A DNA stretch of 64,000 nt from Nitrospirota bacterium (GCA_021844275.1 JAKBTR010000113.1:17900-81899), one strand, 5' to 3'; positions 25,836 to 35,163 are shown, counted from the first letter of the stretch. Numbers and translations are program-made. Notes: generated by a model not told the origin, from the letters alone.

Positions 25836-26894
25836 CTAGGTCGTTGAAGGTGATTGAGAAGGCAAGGTCTTTTGGATCCAGTGGTTCAGGCGGACCGACA
25901 GATACTGCATGACGGGAATCACCTGATCGTATTGCATCCGGACAGGTCCGACCAGTCCCACGGAACCGAGCCATACGCTCCCGTTCAGGAGCGGAACCGA
26001 AACCAGCGTACAAGGTTTCAGCCCAGGAATCGGATTTTCGGATCCGATCTGGACAGAAACACCGCCCTGCCGGACAAGGTCTTCAAAAATTTCCAGCAGA
26101 GCGATCTTTTCCTCAAAAACTTCCATGACGGCATGCAGGACGGAAGCGTCGGAAAATTCCGGCATTTCGGCGAAACGCGATGTCCGGAAAAGCTTCATCT
26201 CCGGCATCCGGTTGTGAAAGAAAAGCTGTTGAAGCGTCTCCCGGTAGGCTTCACCCAGAAGTTCCATTTCGTCGAACAGTTTCTCCCGGATTTTCGACAG
26301 GTGGACGTTTCGCGAAGAAGCGTTCAGGGCATCCCCCAGAAAGACAATTTCTTTCGTGCGAAAGCCCTCCGGCAGAAGGACCGTGCGCTTGTAGACCGCT
26401 CCGGCATCCGTCACCAGTATCGCCAGAAGGTGTCGTTCCCCGACCGGAATGAGCTCGAAGGACAACAGACGTTCTTCGTTGCGCGTCCCGGGTTCCAGAA
26501 CGATCGCGGTATAGTTCGTCATACGGGCCACGAGATTCATCACGCTCGACAGGACTTCCAGAAGATCCAGCGGAGAGGATTCATCCAGAATCACGTCCAG
26601 GAAAGACGACAGGGAGGCGGACTCCGGCAGGGCCTCCTGCATCGAAAAAGAAGAGTTGTCGACAAAATAGCGAAAGCCCTTCGCTGTCGGAATACGTCCG
26701 GCCGATGTATGCGGATGGGTCAGGTAACCCTCTTCTTCAAGGTCCGCCATCACGTTGCGGATCGTCGCGGGGGAGTAGGAAAGACCGAACAGACGGTTGA
26801 CGACCCGGGATCCGACAGGGACCGCCATACGGATATACCCGTTGACCGTCGCACTCAAGACCGACCAGCTTCTTTCATCCAGGGTTTCGGACAC
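25836..26894 (-). CDS. hrcA: Heat-inducible transcription repressor HrcA
   Basis: HrcA binds the CIRCE element and represses heat-shock genes until stress depletes active repressor. The 352-residue protein has a winged-helix N-terminal domain (SATIRNVMADLEEEGYLTHPHTSAGRIPT) and a GAF-like middle. The usual C-terminal segment is present (VSVQIGSENPIPGLKPCTLVSVPLLNGS with PVRMQYDQVIPVMQYLS). The start is GTG 26894, five bases after AGGAGG. It heads hrcA-grpE-dnaK-dnaJ and represses itself through the CIRCE just upstream. Confidence 0.96.
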   Translation of the reverse strand: MSETLDERSWSVLSATVNGYIRMAVPVGSRVVNRLFGLSYSPATIRNVMADLEEEGYLTHPHTSAGRIPTAKGFRYFVDNSSFSMQEALPESASLSSFLDVILDESSPLDLLEVLSSVMNLVARMTNYTAIVLEPGTRNEERLLSFELIPVGERHLLAILVTDAGAVYKRTVLLPEGFRTKEIVFLGDALNASSRNVHLSKIREKLFDEMELLGEAYRETLQQLFFHNRMPEMKLFRTSRFAEMPEFSDASVLHAVMEVFEEKIALLEIFEDLVRQGGVSVQIGSENPIPGLKPCTLVSVPLLNGSVWLGSVGLVGPVRMQYDQVIPVMQYLSVRLNHWIQKTLPSQSPSTT

Positions 26895-26906
26895 AACAGC
26901 CTCCTG

Positions 26907-26933
26907 TTAGCACTCAATATGTCAGAGTGCTAA
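26907..26933 (-). promoter_or_regulatory. CIRCE operator, perfect match
   Basis: TTAGCACTC, nine bases, GAGTGCTAA: both arms fit the consensus without mismatch. It lies 12 bases upstream of the hrcA start and covers the expected transcription start of the promoter next to it. Confidence 0.97.
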
Positions 26934-26934
26934 A

Positions 26935-26963
26935 ACTTTACCAGCCAACAGGCTCTTTGTCAA
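26935..26963 (-). promoter_or_regulatory. Sigma70 promoter of hrcA-grpE-dnaK
   Basis: The minus strand has TTGACA (26958-26963), a 17-base spacer and TAAAGT (26935-26940). The -10 abuts CIRCE, so bound HrcA would block initiation. A vegetative promoter with CIRCE explains regulation without a sigma32-type factor. Confidence 0.85.
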
Positions 26964-27130
26964 GCCGACATGAACTCCCCGGCCCATTTCTCGCCACAAT
27001 CCACCATCAGAAGCGAGTTCACAAGCCACTCCCGCTTGCGGACGGTCGCCGGATTTTCCATGATTCGGCCTGGTGTGGATGCCATTCTTCAAAAATTCCG
27101 GATTTGAGAAAAACAGGCTCCAAAAGACAT

Positions 27131-28753
27131 TCAGAGGGGTTCCTCCACAGGCGCGGGAGCTGGAGTCAGACCTTTTTTGACAGAGGATGCGGGATGGGAC
27201 AAGGCCGTCTTTTCAAATAAAAACACCAGAACAACAAGTACCAGAGCCACACTTCCGACAAAAACATACAGGTTTCCATAGGTCAGCATGAGGGATTGCC
27301 CTTCCACCCTCTGGTCGATCATCGAAATGGCCGCTTTCCTCGCCTGCTCCCAGGGCAGCCCCCGAGTGGACAACAGCGCAGTCAATCGATCGATCTGGTC
27401 GTTCAGGGTCAACCCGGAGGGAACGAGATTTGAAGACAGGTAGTTTCGATGAATCTGTTCGTAGCGCTGCATCAAGGTCGCAAGTCCGGCGATACCGATG
27501 GCGCCGCCCAGTTGCCCCATCATGCTGACGATGGCCGCTCCGGATGCCACCATCTTTCGGGGAAGCGTCGCCATCGCCAGAGTCATGATCGGGGGAAACA
27601 GACATGCGAGCCCTATTCCCCGGAACATCAGGGGCCAGAAGAACGCTTCCGGCCCGACCCCTGGCGAGATGAACGCAAGCTGGTAGAGAGAAATCTCCAC
27701 CATCGTCACCCCCAGAAGCAGGACGGGAAAAAGCGGAATCTTCCCCATCGAACCGCCGACGACCATCGAAGTCACGGCAAACCCGAGGATTCCCGGCAAA
27801 AGCACGATCCCGGTCAGAAGCGGATTCCACCCCAAAAGACTCTGGCCCATGAGGGGAACGGTGAAAAGCGTTCCGAAATAAACGGTTCCCAAAAGAAAAA
27901 GCCCCAGAGAGCCGGCAAAGAGGGACCGGTTTTTCAACACCCGCAAATCGATGAGCGGATGCCGTGCAAGAAACTGACGAACGATGAACAAGGGCAGGCT
28001 GATGATCCAGATAAAAAAGCACGTCCGGATCAGGGGCGAAGAAAACCAGTCGAATCGCTGACCGTCTTCCAGAAAGGTCTGAAGAGCCGGAATTCCTGTC
28101 AAAAGAAGAGCAATTCCCCAGAGATCCGTCTCCTCCTTCTCGATGGCATAGGGCGAATCCGGAACAAATTTCCACGACATGAGTGTCAGGATGACTCCGA
28201 TGGGGACATTGATGTAGAACATCCAGGGCCAGGTCTCATGGTAAACGAGATATCCGCCGATCACCGGACCCAGTGCAGGGCCGATGCTGATGCCGACAGC
28301 AAAGAGCGCATTGGCGAGACCGATCTGCTCGCGAGGAAAAGCTTCGATCAGGAGCGTCTGGCTGGTGGCAAAAAAGGCCGCGCCTGTCACCCCCTGCAAC
28401 AGCCGGAACAGGATGACTGCGAAAAGGGATGTGGAACCGGCGCACAGATAGGAAAAAAGCGTAAAAAGGAGAATTGAGCCCGTAAAGTATTTTTTTCTCC
28501 CGATCCGGTCGCTAACAAACCGGGTCATCGGAATCATCAGGACATTTCCGATAGAGTAAGCGGTGATCACCCAGGCGATCTCGTCCACCGAGGCGTCGAG
28601 ACCACCCATCATTTTTGGAAGCCCGACGTTGACGACCGTCGAATCAATCGTTTCGATCAGGGTAGCCCCGATAGCGGTCATGGTGAGGGGAACACGAAGA
28701 GCCATGGGATATCCCGGATGGCTGTCTTCCTCGTGTGATACGGTCATCTCCAT
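27131..28753 (-). CDS. MFS drug exporter, DHA2 (EmrB/QacA) family, first copy
   Basis: The 540-residue inner-membrane protein has about 14 hydrophobic segments. It carries the DHA2 signature motifs: ETIDSTVVNVGLPKMMGGL in helix 1, WVITAYSIGNVLMIPMTRFVSDRIGRKKYF after helix 2 (motif A) and GISIGPALGPVIGGYLV (motif C). It would export toxic organic compounds using the proton gradient together with the HlyD protein just upstream and the TolC-like protein further up. It is the last gene of the TetR-headed operon. It shows the usual EmrB pattern but is not a near-duplicate of the second copy at 31261-32844. Confidence 0.92.
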   Translation of the reverse strand: MEMTVSHEEDSHPGYPMALRVPLTMTAIGATLIETIDSTVVNVGLPKMMGGLDASVDEIAWVITAYSIGNVLMIPMTRFVSDRIGRKKYFTGSILLFTLFSYLCAGSTSLFAVILFRLLQGVTGAAFFATSQTLLIEAFPREQIGLANALFAVGISIGPALGPVIGGYLVYHETWPWMFYINVPIGVILTLMSWKFVPDSPYAIEKEETDLWGIALLLTGIPALQTFLEDGQRFDWFSSPLIRTCFFIWIISLPLFIVRQFLARHPLIDLRVLKNRSLFAGSLGLFLLGTVYFGTLFTVPLMGQSLLGWNPLLTGIVLLPGILGFAVTSMVVGGSMGKIPLFPVLLLGVTMVEISLYQLAFISPGVGPEAFFWPLMFRGIGLACLFPPIMTLAMATLPRKMVASGAAIVSMMGQLGGAIGIAGLATLMQRYEQIHRNYLSSNLVPSGLTLNDQIDRLTALLSTRGLPWEQARKAAISMIDQRVEGQSLMLTYGNLYVFVGSVALVLVVLVFLFEKTALSHPASSVKKGLTPAPAPVEEPL

Positions 28754-28759
28754 CGTCGG

Positions 28760-29755
28760 CTAATCTCTTTTTGCCCTTCCATCAGATCCGGAATTGCCGG
28801 ACGGACGAAAAGGCGGATCGTTCGGGTTGACGCGAATGACGGGAACCACCGAGAGCCCCAGCCTCAGGAGGTTGTGCGGGTCCGTTCCGGGGTCCAGAGC
28901 GATCCGCACCGGCACCCGCTGAACCACCTTCGTAAAGTTCCCCGTGGCATTTTCCGGCGGGAGGAGGGACATCACGGCTCCGGTGGTCTGCTGGATGCTT
29001 GCGACATGTCCGTGAAAATGCCTTCCCGGATAGGCATCCACCCGAATGTCGACCGGATCCCCCGGGCGCACGTACGTCAGCCGGCTCTCTTTCAGATTGG
29101 CAATCACCCAGACGTGATAAGGGACCACGTACCCCAACGGGGTTCCCGGAGAGACATACAGTCCCCGGACCACCGACTTCACGGTCATTTTTCCGTCGAC
29201 CGGGGAAACGACCGTAGTATAGGACAGGTTGAGGTGGTCTTCGGCCACCTGGCCCGTCCTCCGTTCGATCATTCCCTGGTCGGCACGGATCTGGTTTTCG
29301 AGGCTTTGGATGCGGGCTTTCGCCCCTTTCAGTGCCAGCCTCAGATGGATCAGGCTTTGGGTCGAAGAATATCCGCCCTTTCGGAGCCGTGAAATCCGCT
29401 TCAAATCCGACTGGATCCGCTCTTCTTCAGCTTCGACTTCCTGAATGCGCGACTGGTCGACATCCACCCTTTTTTTGGCGACATCCAGGCTGCCCTCGTC
29501 GGACATCAGTCGGGTCTGGTAATCCCCCGGATCCAGCCGAAAAAGAACCTGGCCTTTCCTGACCGGTTCATTATCGTGGACCAGAACGTCGACAACCGTT
29601 CCCGGAATGCGAACCGTGACAGGGTGGGGGCGGCCGGCAACGGTGGCGTCCTCGGTCGAAACGTAATAGCGGTTGTGGTCCCACCACAGGTATCCTGCAG
29701 CAAGCAATACCCCGCTCCCGAGAAGGACGGCTCCGATCGTCAACAATTTCTTCAC
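28760..29755 (-). CDS. HlyD/EmrA-type membrane fusion protein, first copy
   Basis: This periplasmic adaptor links an MFS exporter to an outer-membrane channel. The 331-residue protein has one N-terminal membrane segment (LLTIGAVLLGSGVLLAAGYLWW), the EmrA motif YYVSTEDATVAGRPHPV, a lipoyl half-motif, a long helical hairpin (about residues 90-190), and the second lipoyl half with TVVSPVDGKMTVKSVVRGLYVSPG. GTG 29755 is six bases after AGGAGA. It lies 108 bases behind the TolC-like gene and just before its MFS partner. Confidence 0.92.
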   Translation of the reverse strand: MKKLLTIGAVLLGSGVLLAAGYLWWDHNRYYVSTEDATVAGRPHPVTVRIPGTVVDVLVHDNEPVRKGQVLFRLDPGDYQTRLMSDEGSLDVAKKRVDVDQSRIQEVEAEEERIQSDLKRISRLRKGGYSSTQSLIHLRLALKGAKARIQSLENQIRADQGMIERRTGQVAEDHLNLSYTTVVSPVDGKMTVKSVVRGLYVSPGTPLGYVVPYHVWVIANLKESRLTYVRPGDPVDIRVDAYPGRHFHGHVASIQQTTGAVMSLLPPENATGNFTKVVQRVPVRIALDPGTDPHNLLRLGLSVVPVIRVNPNDPPFRPSGNSGSDGRAKRD

Positions 29756-29863
29756 ACGTGTCTCCTGTTGTATGGATGAATGGCGGAAAAAAAGTCGGAT
29801 GACTGCCCTCCCGAAAAGCCCATTCCGCAACGGCGGGAGCGATCCCGGGAGGAAAAACCCGGT

Positions 29864-31264
29864 TCAGCGGGAAGGAAGATTCATCGACATGTCTCCCAGA
29901 CTGTGACGATAGCGAATCATCTGGATGGCCCAGTCGTAACGGGCCTGAACAAGATCTTCCCGGGCCTGCCGAAGAGCCGTTTCGGCGTCGACGACATCTA
30001 CCGAACGGGCTGTTCCGACTTTGAACGATTTTTCCACCAGACGGTCGTTTTCCCGTGCGCTTTCAAAAGCTGTCCGGGCTTCACTCCACCGCTGGAGAGC
30101 GGCACGGACGTTGAGAGCGGCTTCGCGAACTTCGGCCGAAACCCGAAGCTTGGCTTCGGAGAATTGATCATTGGTCGAGGCCAGACGCGACCGGGCCTCA
30201 TGCACCTGATGCGAAATCAGCCCCCCTTCGAAGATCGGTACATTCACCACACCGCCGATATTGAAGGTCGAAAACGGATAGTTCGGCATATAGGAGATAC
30301 CCAGAGCCTGAGCCGGGATGTTCGACATGAAATACTGACCGACTCCGTTGATGGTCGGCCAGTTCTGGGATTTGGCGTTCGCAAGGCGAGCTTCTCCCTC
30401 CCGGACCTGGCTTTCGATCTGCTTGAGATCCGGACGTTGGCGATAAGCCAGGCGGATATCCGATTCCAGACGGATCGACCTCTTGAATCGATCCAGGGAG
30501 ATTTCCCGGGCGACATAATGGGGATTCTTCTTGATTCCGATCGTGCGTGAAAGCTCTATTTGCGCCGTCCGGAAATCGTTCATCGCCCGGATCCTCTGAA
30601 GCAGGGCCGTCTCGAGGTTCACCCGGGCCTGGGTGACATCGAGGCGGATCCCCACCCCGGCGGAAAGCCGGGCTTCGGCCTCCGCCAGATGATGACGGGC
30701 ATCCCGGACGCCGGAAAACGCGGATTTCAACGCATGCTGGGCCATCAGAAGTGTCAGATAGGAAACAGTCACATCCTGCCGGAGATCCAGGACTTCCTTG
30801 TTCAAGGCGGACTGAGCCCCCTTCCGCGCCATTCTGGCCTGCTTGACCTGAGAGGAAGTCCGGCCAAAATCGTAGATGTTCTGGTTCAGTGTCACGGTCA
30901 GGATACTCAGGTCGAAATACTGGAACCCCGGAAACAGGAAGACTCCCAGAAAACTGTTCCCATAAATATTCTGATAACTCGCAGAAAGCTGAGGCATGTA
31001 GTTAGACCGGGCTTCGCCCACGACGTCCTTCCTGGCTTCCAGCTGATGGCGAAAATCGTGCAGGGCCGGTCGCCGGGACAACGCTTCATCCAGCGCTTCC
31101 GGCAAGGAAATCGGCTCACCGGACAGAACGTCGGCCATTTTACTGTTTCCGTCCACATCCCCTTCCTGTGCCGCTCTCGCAGGAGCCGGCTCAGAAATCC
31201 CCCCGAAAATTGACACCACAAGAATCAGTCCGATCATGCTTCGAATCTTCTTTTGCATCTTCAT
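29864..31264 (-). CDS. TolC-like outer-membrane efflux channel
   Basis: The 466-residue protein has a signal peptide (IGLILVVSIFGGIS then an ARA-like cleavage site near residue 31) and two repeats of the outer-membrane efflux protein domain: SLPEALDEALSRRPAL with QLSASYQN, and IRLAYRQRPDLKQIES with WPTINGVGQYF. Each repeat ends in a long helix rich in A, R and E. It forms the trimeric exit duct for the adjacent EmrAB-type pumps. The ATG overlaps the stop of the MFS gene upstream (ATGA). There is one channel for two adaptor/exporter pairs. Confidence 0.92.
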   Translation of the reverse strand: MKMQKKIRSMIGLILVVSIFGGISEPAPARAAQEGDVDGNSKMADVLSGEPISLPEALDEALSRRPALHDFRHQLEARKDVVGEARSNYMPQLSASYQNIYGNSFLGVFLFPGFQYFDLSILTVTLNQNIYDFGRTSSQVKQARMARKGAQSALNKEVLDLRQDVTVSYLTLLMAQHALKSAFSGVRDARHHLAEAEARLSAGVGIRLDVTQARVNLETALLQRIRAMNDFRTAQIELSRTIGIKKNPHYVAREISLDRFKRSIRLESDIRLAYRQRPDLKQIESQVREGEARLANAKSQNWPTINGVGQYFMSNIPAQALGISYMPNYPFSTFNIGGVVNVPIFEGGLISHQVHEARSRLASTNDQFSEAKLRVSAEVREAALNVRAALQRWSEARTAFESARENDRLVEKSFKVGTARSVDVVDAETALRQAREDLVQARYDWAIQMIRYRHSLGDMSMNLPSR

Positions 31265-32844
31265 TCCGCAACAACCCCTTCCCTTTGAACACCGTCCTGG
31301 CCATTGTGCGAAAATCGCCGCATCAGCAGAATGACCGGAATTCCCAGAGCGGCAAAAAGGGCCGCCCAAATAAACGTCATGTTGTAGCCGGATATCGAGG
31401 CCTGTGTGTGCACAAGACCGGACAATTCTGCCTGCACACGCCCTGAAAACAGGAACAGGTGTCCCCCTTCGGACAATCTGGAGGAAAGCTCCTGTGTCGC
31501 CGCCTGAACGGAATAGGCGCTCCGGGTGACATGCGACTGATATTCCGAATAGATGGAGGCCGACCGATGGTCCAGGATATTTCCCAGGACTGCCACACCG
31601 ATGGCCCCTCCGATCTGGAGCATGTTGCTCTGGAGGGTGGAAGCGAGACCGATGTGCTTTCGTTCCACGAGATTCTGCGGGAGGCTCGACAAAAGGGCGT
31701 TCACCATTCCCAGAGACAATCCGAAAACGAGCTGCGGGATCAGAATCTGATAGAAACTCGTGATCTGCGTCAGAAAGGCGAACATGAACTGGGCCGACGC
31801 GAGAAGGATGAAACCCGAGAACAGGATGATCCTCTTGCCCCGGTCGGAAACGATGCCGGAAACATGGCCCATCACGGGCATGAAAATTCCGGCAATCAGC
31901 GAGGCCGGAAGCTGGAGCATGCCGGCATCCGTTGCCGGAAACCGGTTGAAGGTCTGGACAAAGAGCGGAAGGAGAAACATGCGGCCGAACAGGCTGATTG
32001 CCCGAAGAATGTTCAGGATCATGATCGCCGAAAAGTCCCAGTCCCGAAAAACGGTCAGGTCGATAATCGGATGTTTGACCCGGAACGCCGTGAACAGGTA
32101 AATCCAGAACGAGATCGCCGTAACCAGCCAGCACTCATAGACGAAATGGGCCGTCCAGCCCCATCGTTCGCCTTCCGTCAACCCGATCAGGAGAAAGGCC
32201 AGGGACGTTCCCAACGAGACGAATCCGGGAAAATCGAACGGGACGACTGTCTGGGGAGTGTCTTTCCGGAGAAAGAAAAATGTCAGGACAAACGACAGGA
32301 TTCCCACCGGAATATTGACGAAAAAGATATCCCGCCAGTTGAAATTGTCGATCAGATATCCGCCGAGGATGGGCCCGATCGTCGGTGCAAGCACGATGAC
32401 GATACCAAAGAAGCCAAAAGCCTTGGCGCGTTCTTCCGGACGGAACGCCTCCGTGATGATCGTGAACCCGAGCGGCATCATCAGGCCGCCACCCACCGCC
32501 TGCAAAACCCGGAAAAAAATCATCGCGTTCAGATTCGGGGAAAGCCCGCACAGAAAAGAGGAAAACGTGAACACGAATGTCGACAGCAGATAGAGCCTTT
32601 TGACCCCGAAAAGGGTTCTCGTCCAGGCGCTCGCCAGCGTGACGATCGCAAAAGCCATGGCATATGCGGTAATCACCCACCGGACTTCGTCCGTGTTGGT
32701 GTCGAGACTTCCAACCATGTTCGGAAGTCCCACGTTCACAATCGTGGTGTCCAGAACTGGCAGAAACAGCCCGACCATCACAACCGTCAAAGCCCACCAC
32801 CTGTAGTGAGGGGAATCTCCGACGAGGCTCCCCGAATCCGGCAT
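31261..32844 (-). CDS. MFS drug exporter, DHA2 (EmrB) family, second copy
   Basis: The 527-residue, 14-helix transporter has LPVLDTTIVNVGLPNMVGSL in helix 1, WVITAYAMAFAIVTLASAWTRTLFGVKRLY (motif A, with an altered GxxxD) and LAPTIGPILGGYLIDNFNWR (motif C). Motif A here lacks the usual aspartate that the first copy has (SDRIGRKK), so coupling or regulation may differ. ATG 32844 overlaps the stop of its HlyD partner (TAATG). Confidence 0.92.
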   Translation of the reverse strand: MPDSGSLVGDSPHYRWWALTVVMVGLFLPVLDTTIVNVGLPNMVGSLDTNTDEVRWVITAYAMAFAIVTLASAWTRTLFGVKRLYLLSTFVFTFSSFLCGLSPNLNAMIFFRVLQAVGGGLMMPLGFTIITEAFRPEERAKAFGFFGIVIVLAPTIGPILGGYLIDNFNWRDIFFVNIPVGILSFVLTFFFLRKDTPQTVVPFDFPGFVSLGTSLAFLLIGLTEGERWGWTAHFVYECWLVTAISFWIYLFTAFRVKHPIIDLTVFRDWDFSAIMILNILRAISLFGRMFLLPLFVQTFNRFPATDAGMLQLPASLIAGIFMPVMGHVSGIVSDRGKRIILFSGFILLASAQFMFAFLTQITSFYQILIPQLVFGLSLGMVNALLSSLPQNLVERKHIGLASTLQSNMLQIGGAIGVAVLGNILDHRSASIYSEYQSHVTRSAYSVQAATQELSSRLSEGGHLFLFSGRVQAELSGLVHTQASISGYNMTFIWAALFAALGIPVILLMRRFSHNGQDGVQREGVVAE

Positions 32845-33806
32845 TACCACGGCGAGCCTTTCCGGATATGGATGCGGACCTCGGTCGACATCCCGGGACG
32901 GAGGATATAAGAACCCGCATCGTCCACATGAATCCGGACCGGAATCCTCTGGATGACTTTCACGAACGTGCCGGAAGCGTTTTCTGCGGGAAGAAGCGAC
33001 ACTGCCGCCGCGGAAACCGGAAGAATCCTCTCTACATGACCATGGAACTTCCTGTCGGGATAAGTGTCCACATCGATGTCGACCTCTTGCCCGACCCGAA
33101 CACGGGTCATCCGTGTCTCCTTGACCTTGGCCGTCACCCAGATGTCCTTGGGGTTCACGACAGACAGGAGCGGCTGGCCCGGAGAAACGACTTCGCCGAT
33201 CTGGGCGATCCTCTCCGCCACCTGCCCGTCGATGGGGGAATGAACCGTATAGTTCAGGGGATGGGACTCGGTGATCTCGAGTCGCATCCTTTCGGAAAGG
33301 ACAACCTTTTTCGCCTGCAGGAGCCTTGAGCGGTCATCTTCGACCGCAGTCCTGAGATTTTCGAGATCCTGTGCCGTGATGAACCCGCCCTTGCGCAAGC
33401 GGATCCCCCGCCGGTACTGGGATTCGGCGTTGAGCAGGTTCACCTTGAGGGATTCTTCGGTCGAAATCGCCGTCTGAAGATCCTTGAAAGCGCTTTGATT
33501 GTTTTCGTTGATCTGCCTCAGACGCTGGAATCCGGTCGTATCGATCCGGGCGACCTCTTCCCCCCGGACGACCGGATCGCCCTGATTCAGGGGAAACTCC
33601 ATAACCCGTCCATCGGCGTTGGCGGAAACCAGAATGATGTTGCCATCGACGGCGGAGTCTTCCGTCGAGACATAAAATGCGTTATACCGGATATAGGCCG
33701 CATAGACCAGCAGTGTCGCAACGAGACCGGCGACGGGAACCCAGAATTTCGGACTTCGGAAGCCGTTTCTCCCGTTTCTTCCGTTTCTCCCATCCTCTTC
33801 CGTCAT
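32844..33806 (-). CDS. HlyD/EmrA-type membrane fusion protein, second copy
   Basis: The 320-residue adaptor has one membrane segment (VPVAGLVATLLVYAAYI), YVSTEDSAVDGNIILVSANADGRV, a helical hairpin from about residue 95 to 185, and TVHSPIDGQVAERIAQIGEVVSPGQPLL. Residues 5-15 are an unusual GRNGRNGRNG run encoded by a short imperfect DNA repeat. It overlaps the cytochrome gene at ATGA and its MFS partner at TAATG, so these three are tightly coupled. Confidence 0.92.
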   Translation of the reverse strand: MTEEDGRNGRNGRNGFRSPKFWVPVAGLVATLLVYAAYIRYNAFYVSTEDSAVDGNIILVSANADGRVMEFPLNQGDPVVRGEEVARIDTTGFQRLRQINENNQSAFKDLQTAISTEESLKVNLLNAESQYRRGIRLRKGGFITAQDLENLRTAVEDDRSRLLQAKKVVLSERMRLEITESHPLNYTVHSPIDGQVAERIAQIGEVVSPGQPLLSVVNPKDIWVTAKVKETRMTRVRVGQEVDIDVDTYPDRKFHGHVERILPVSAAAVSLLPAENASGTFVKVIQRIPVRIHVDDAGSYILRPGMSTEVRIHIRKGSPW

Positions 33807-34408
33807 TTTGCGCCGTCTCCATCATATGCGTCCCGCATGGCCTTCTTGTACTTCTCCGGAACGGGATGGGCGATTTCCGCCAAGGACTTCCGGGCATCGA
33901 ACCCCCGGAAGGTCGGAGAAGAGGGGTTGTGACAGGTCACGCAGGATTTCTCCGGATGAGCGGCCAGCCCCGCCTTCCGGCTCTTGACCGGATCGATCAT
34001 CGTGCTGAAGTGCGCATAATCTTCCCCGGGACCGTGACAGGATTCGCACTGGACTCCGTCACGCTTCCGGAAGGTGGAGATGACCTGGGGCAAGTGCGTC
34101 CCGGCGGCCGTCGTGTGACAGGACAGGCAGCGCATATCGTTTTTGGGATTGGAGATCCCCATCTTGCGGGCGATCGAGAGTGCTTCCGGTGACCCGAGAT
34201 CCCGGTATGCGCGGGCGTGCGGAGAGGACTTCCAGATCTGGAACTGATTTCCGATGCGCGCCGACGAATGGCAGACCTCGCAGGTCTCATCCCCCACATA
34301 CCGATGGAAGTAGGTGTTTTCATTGGCATGGGCATGAATCCCGCCCAGAGCTCCCGCCGTAACGACCAGAACAAGTGCCAGAGAATAGACCAGTCGACCT
34401 GATTTCAT
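33803..34408 (-). CDS. Periplasmic tetraheme cytochrome c (c554-like)
   Basis: The 201-residue protein has a signal peptide (LVYSLALVLVVTAGALGG, then HAHA near residue 28) and four CxxCH heme sites: CEVCH 43-47, CLSCH 94-98, CESCH 121-125, CVTCH 156-160. The spacing and VGDETCEVCHSS plus GVQCESCHGPG fit the cytochrome c554 family. ATG 34408 is seven bases after AAAGGA. It is the first structural gene behind tetR and overlaps the efflux adaptor gene. In ammonia oxidisers c554 takes electrons from hydroxylamine oxidase; no such partner is here, so its electron donor is unknown. Confidence 0.87.
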   Translation of the reverse strand: MKSGRLVYSLALVLVVTAGALGGIHAHANENTYFHRYVGDETCEVCHSSARIGNQFQIWKSSPHARAYRDLGSPEALSIARKMGISNPKNDMRCLSCHTTAAGTHLPQVISTFRKRDGVQCESCHGPGEDYAHFSTMIDPVKSRKAGLAAHPEKSCVTCHNPSSPTFRGFDARKSLAEIAHPVPEKYKKAMRDAYDGDGAK

Positions 34409-35106
34409 CTTTTGTCCTTTTTTGAAGAGACGGTTGTCCGGGAACACGGTTCGGCCTTCTGCCATCCGATTCCCTTGAGAAAATGCGCGATAAGACCTTC
34501 CAGAAAGTCTGTCCGGTCAATGGGGAAAACCTTCTTTCCCGAGAGGATTTCCTGAAAATGAAAAAAGGCGAAGAGGGGCCCGGTAAAGAACCAAACGTCT
34601 CTGGACGGCGAAAAAGAGTCCAGGGCAAGAGACCGGTTCCACCACTCGAAAAGCGCCACGATTCTCTGAATGGAAAGCTCCATGAGCAATTTCGGATAGA
34701 GTGGCTCGCCATCTTCTTCCAGCAAACGAAACTCGCTTACGATGACCCGGTGAACGTCCTTGTTCTGATCCATCGAGTCCAGAACCGTCTTTCCCAGGTC
34801 GTGCAGAAACATCGGGAATTGATCCGGATCCAACGGTACTTTTTTTTCCGACTTCCGGACTTCCCATCCGGAGAGAAACCGGTAGAGCGGAGAGCAGTCC
34901 CGGTGGAAATTTGCCTCGATGATCTCGGAAAGAAGCGCCTTCTTGTTCGGGAAATAATGGTATATCAGCCCTTCCGTGATCCCCGCCCGACAGGCGATCT
35001 TGCGATTTGTCGTCGCATGGTATCCCTCTTCCGCAAAACAGGAAAGGGCCGCCGACAAAATCTCTCGCTTTCTTTGCTGGCTTTTGTCGCAACCGTCAGA
35101 CGTCAT
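34405..35106 (-). CDS. TetR-family repressor of the efflux operon
   Basis: The 233-residue regulator has the TetR helix-turn-helix near its N-terminus (REILSAALSCFAEEGYHATTNRKIACRAGITEGLIYHYFPNKKAL) and a ligand-binding helical domain after it. I favour ATG 35106, eight bases after AGGTGA; a GTG four codons upstream at 35118 is the alternative. A perfect 8-bp inverted repeat sits just upstream, so the gene probably represses itself and the six genes that follow. The stop overlaps the cytochrome start. Confidence 0.9.
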   Translation of the reverse strand: MTSDGCDKSQQRKREILSAALSCFAEEGYHATTNRKIACRAGITEGLIYHYFPNKKALLSEIIEANFHRDCSPLYRFLSGWEVRKSEKKVPLDPDQFPMFLHDLGKTVLDSMDQNKDVHRVIVSEFRLLEEDGEPLYPKLLMELSIQRIVALFEWWNRSLALDSFSPSRDVWFFTGPLFAFFHFQEILSGKKVFPIDRTDFLEGLIAHFLKGIGWQKAEPCSRTTVSSKKDKR

Positions 35107-35120
35107 GGCTCTGCTCACCT

Positions 35121-35142
35121 ATTAATTGGTTAATCAATTAAT
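35121..35142 (-). promoter_or_regulatory. Probable TetR operator
   Basis: ATTAATTG, six bases, CAATTAAT forms a perfect inverted repeat 15 bases before the chosen start of the TetR gene. It lies in the AT-rich region where the -10 box must be, so binding would block transcription of the whole efflux operon. Confidence 0.72.
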
Positions 35143-35163
35143 GCATGTTTTAAAAATAAGAGA

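Noticed and set aside
23145..25847. A 900-codon open frame on the plus strand opposite dnaK and grpE
   Set aside because: It mirrors the codons of intact dnaK, contains no recognisable domain and has no ribosome binding site. Long antisense frames are expected opposite GC-rich coding sequence.
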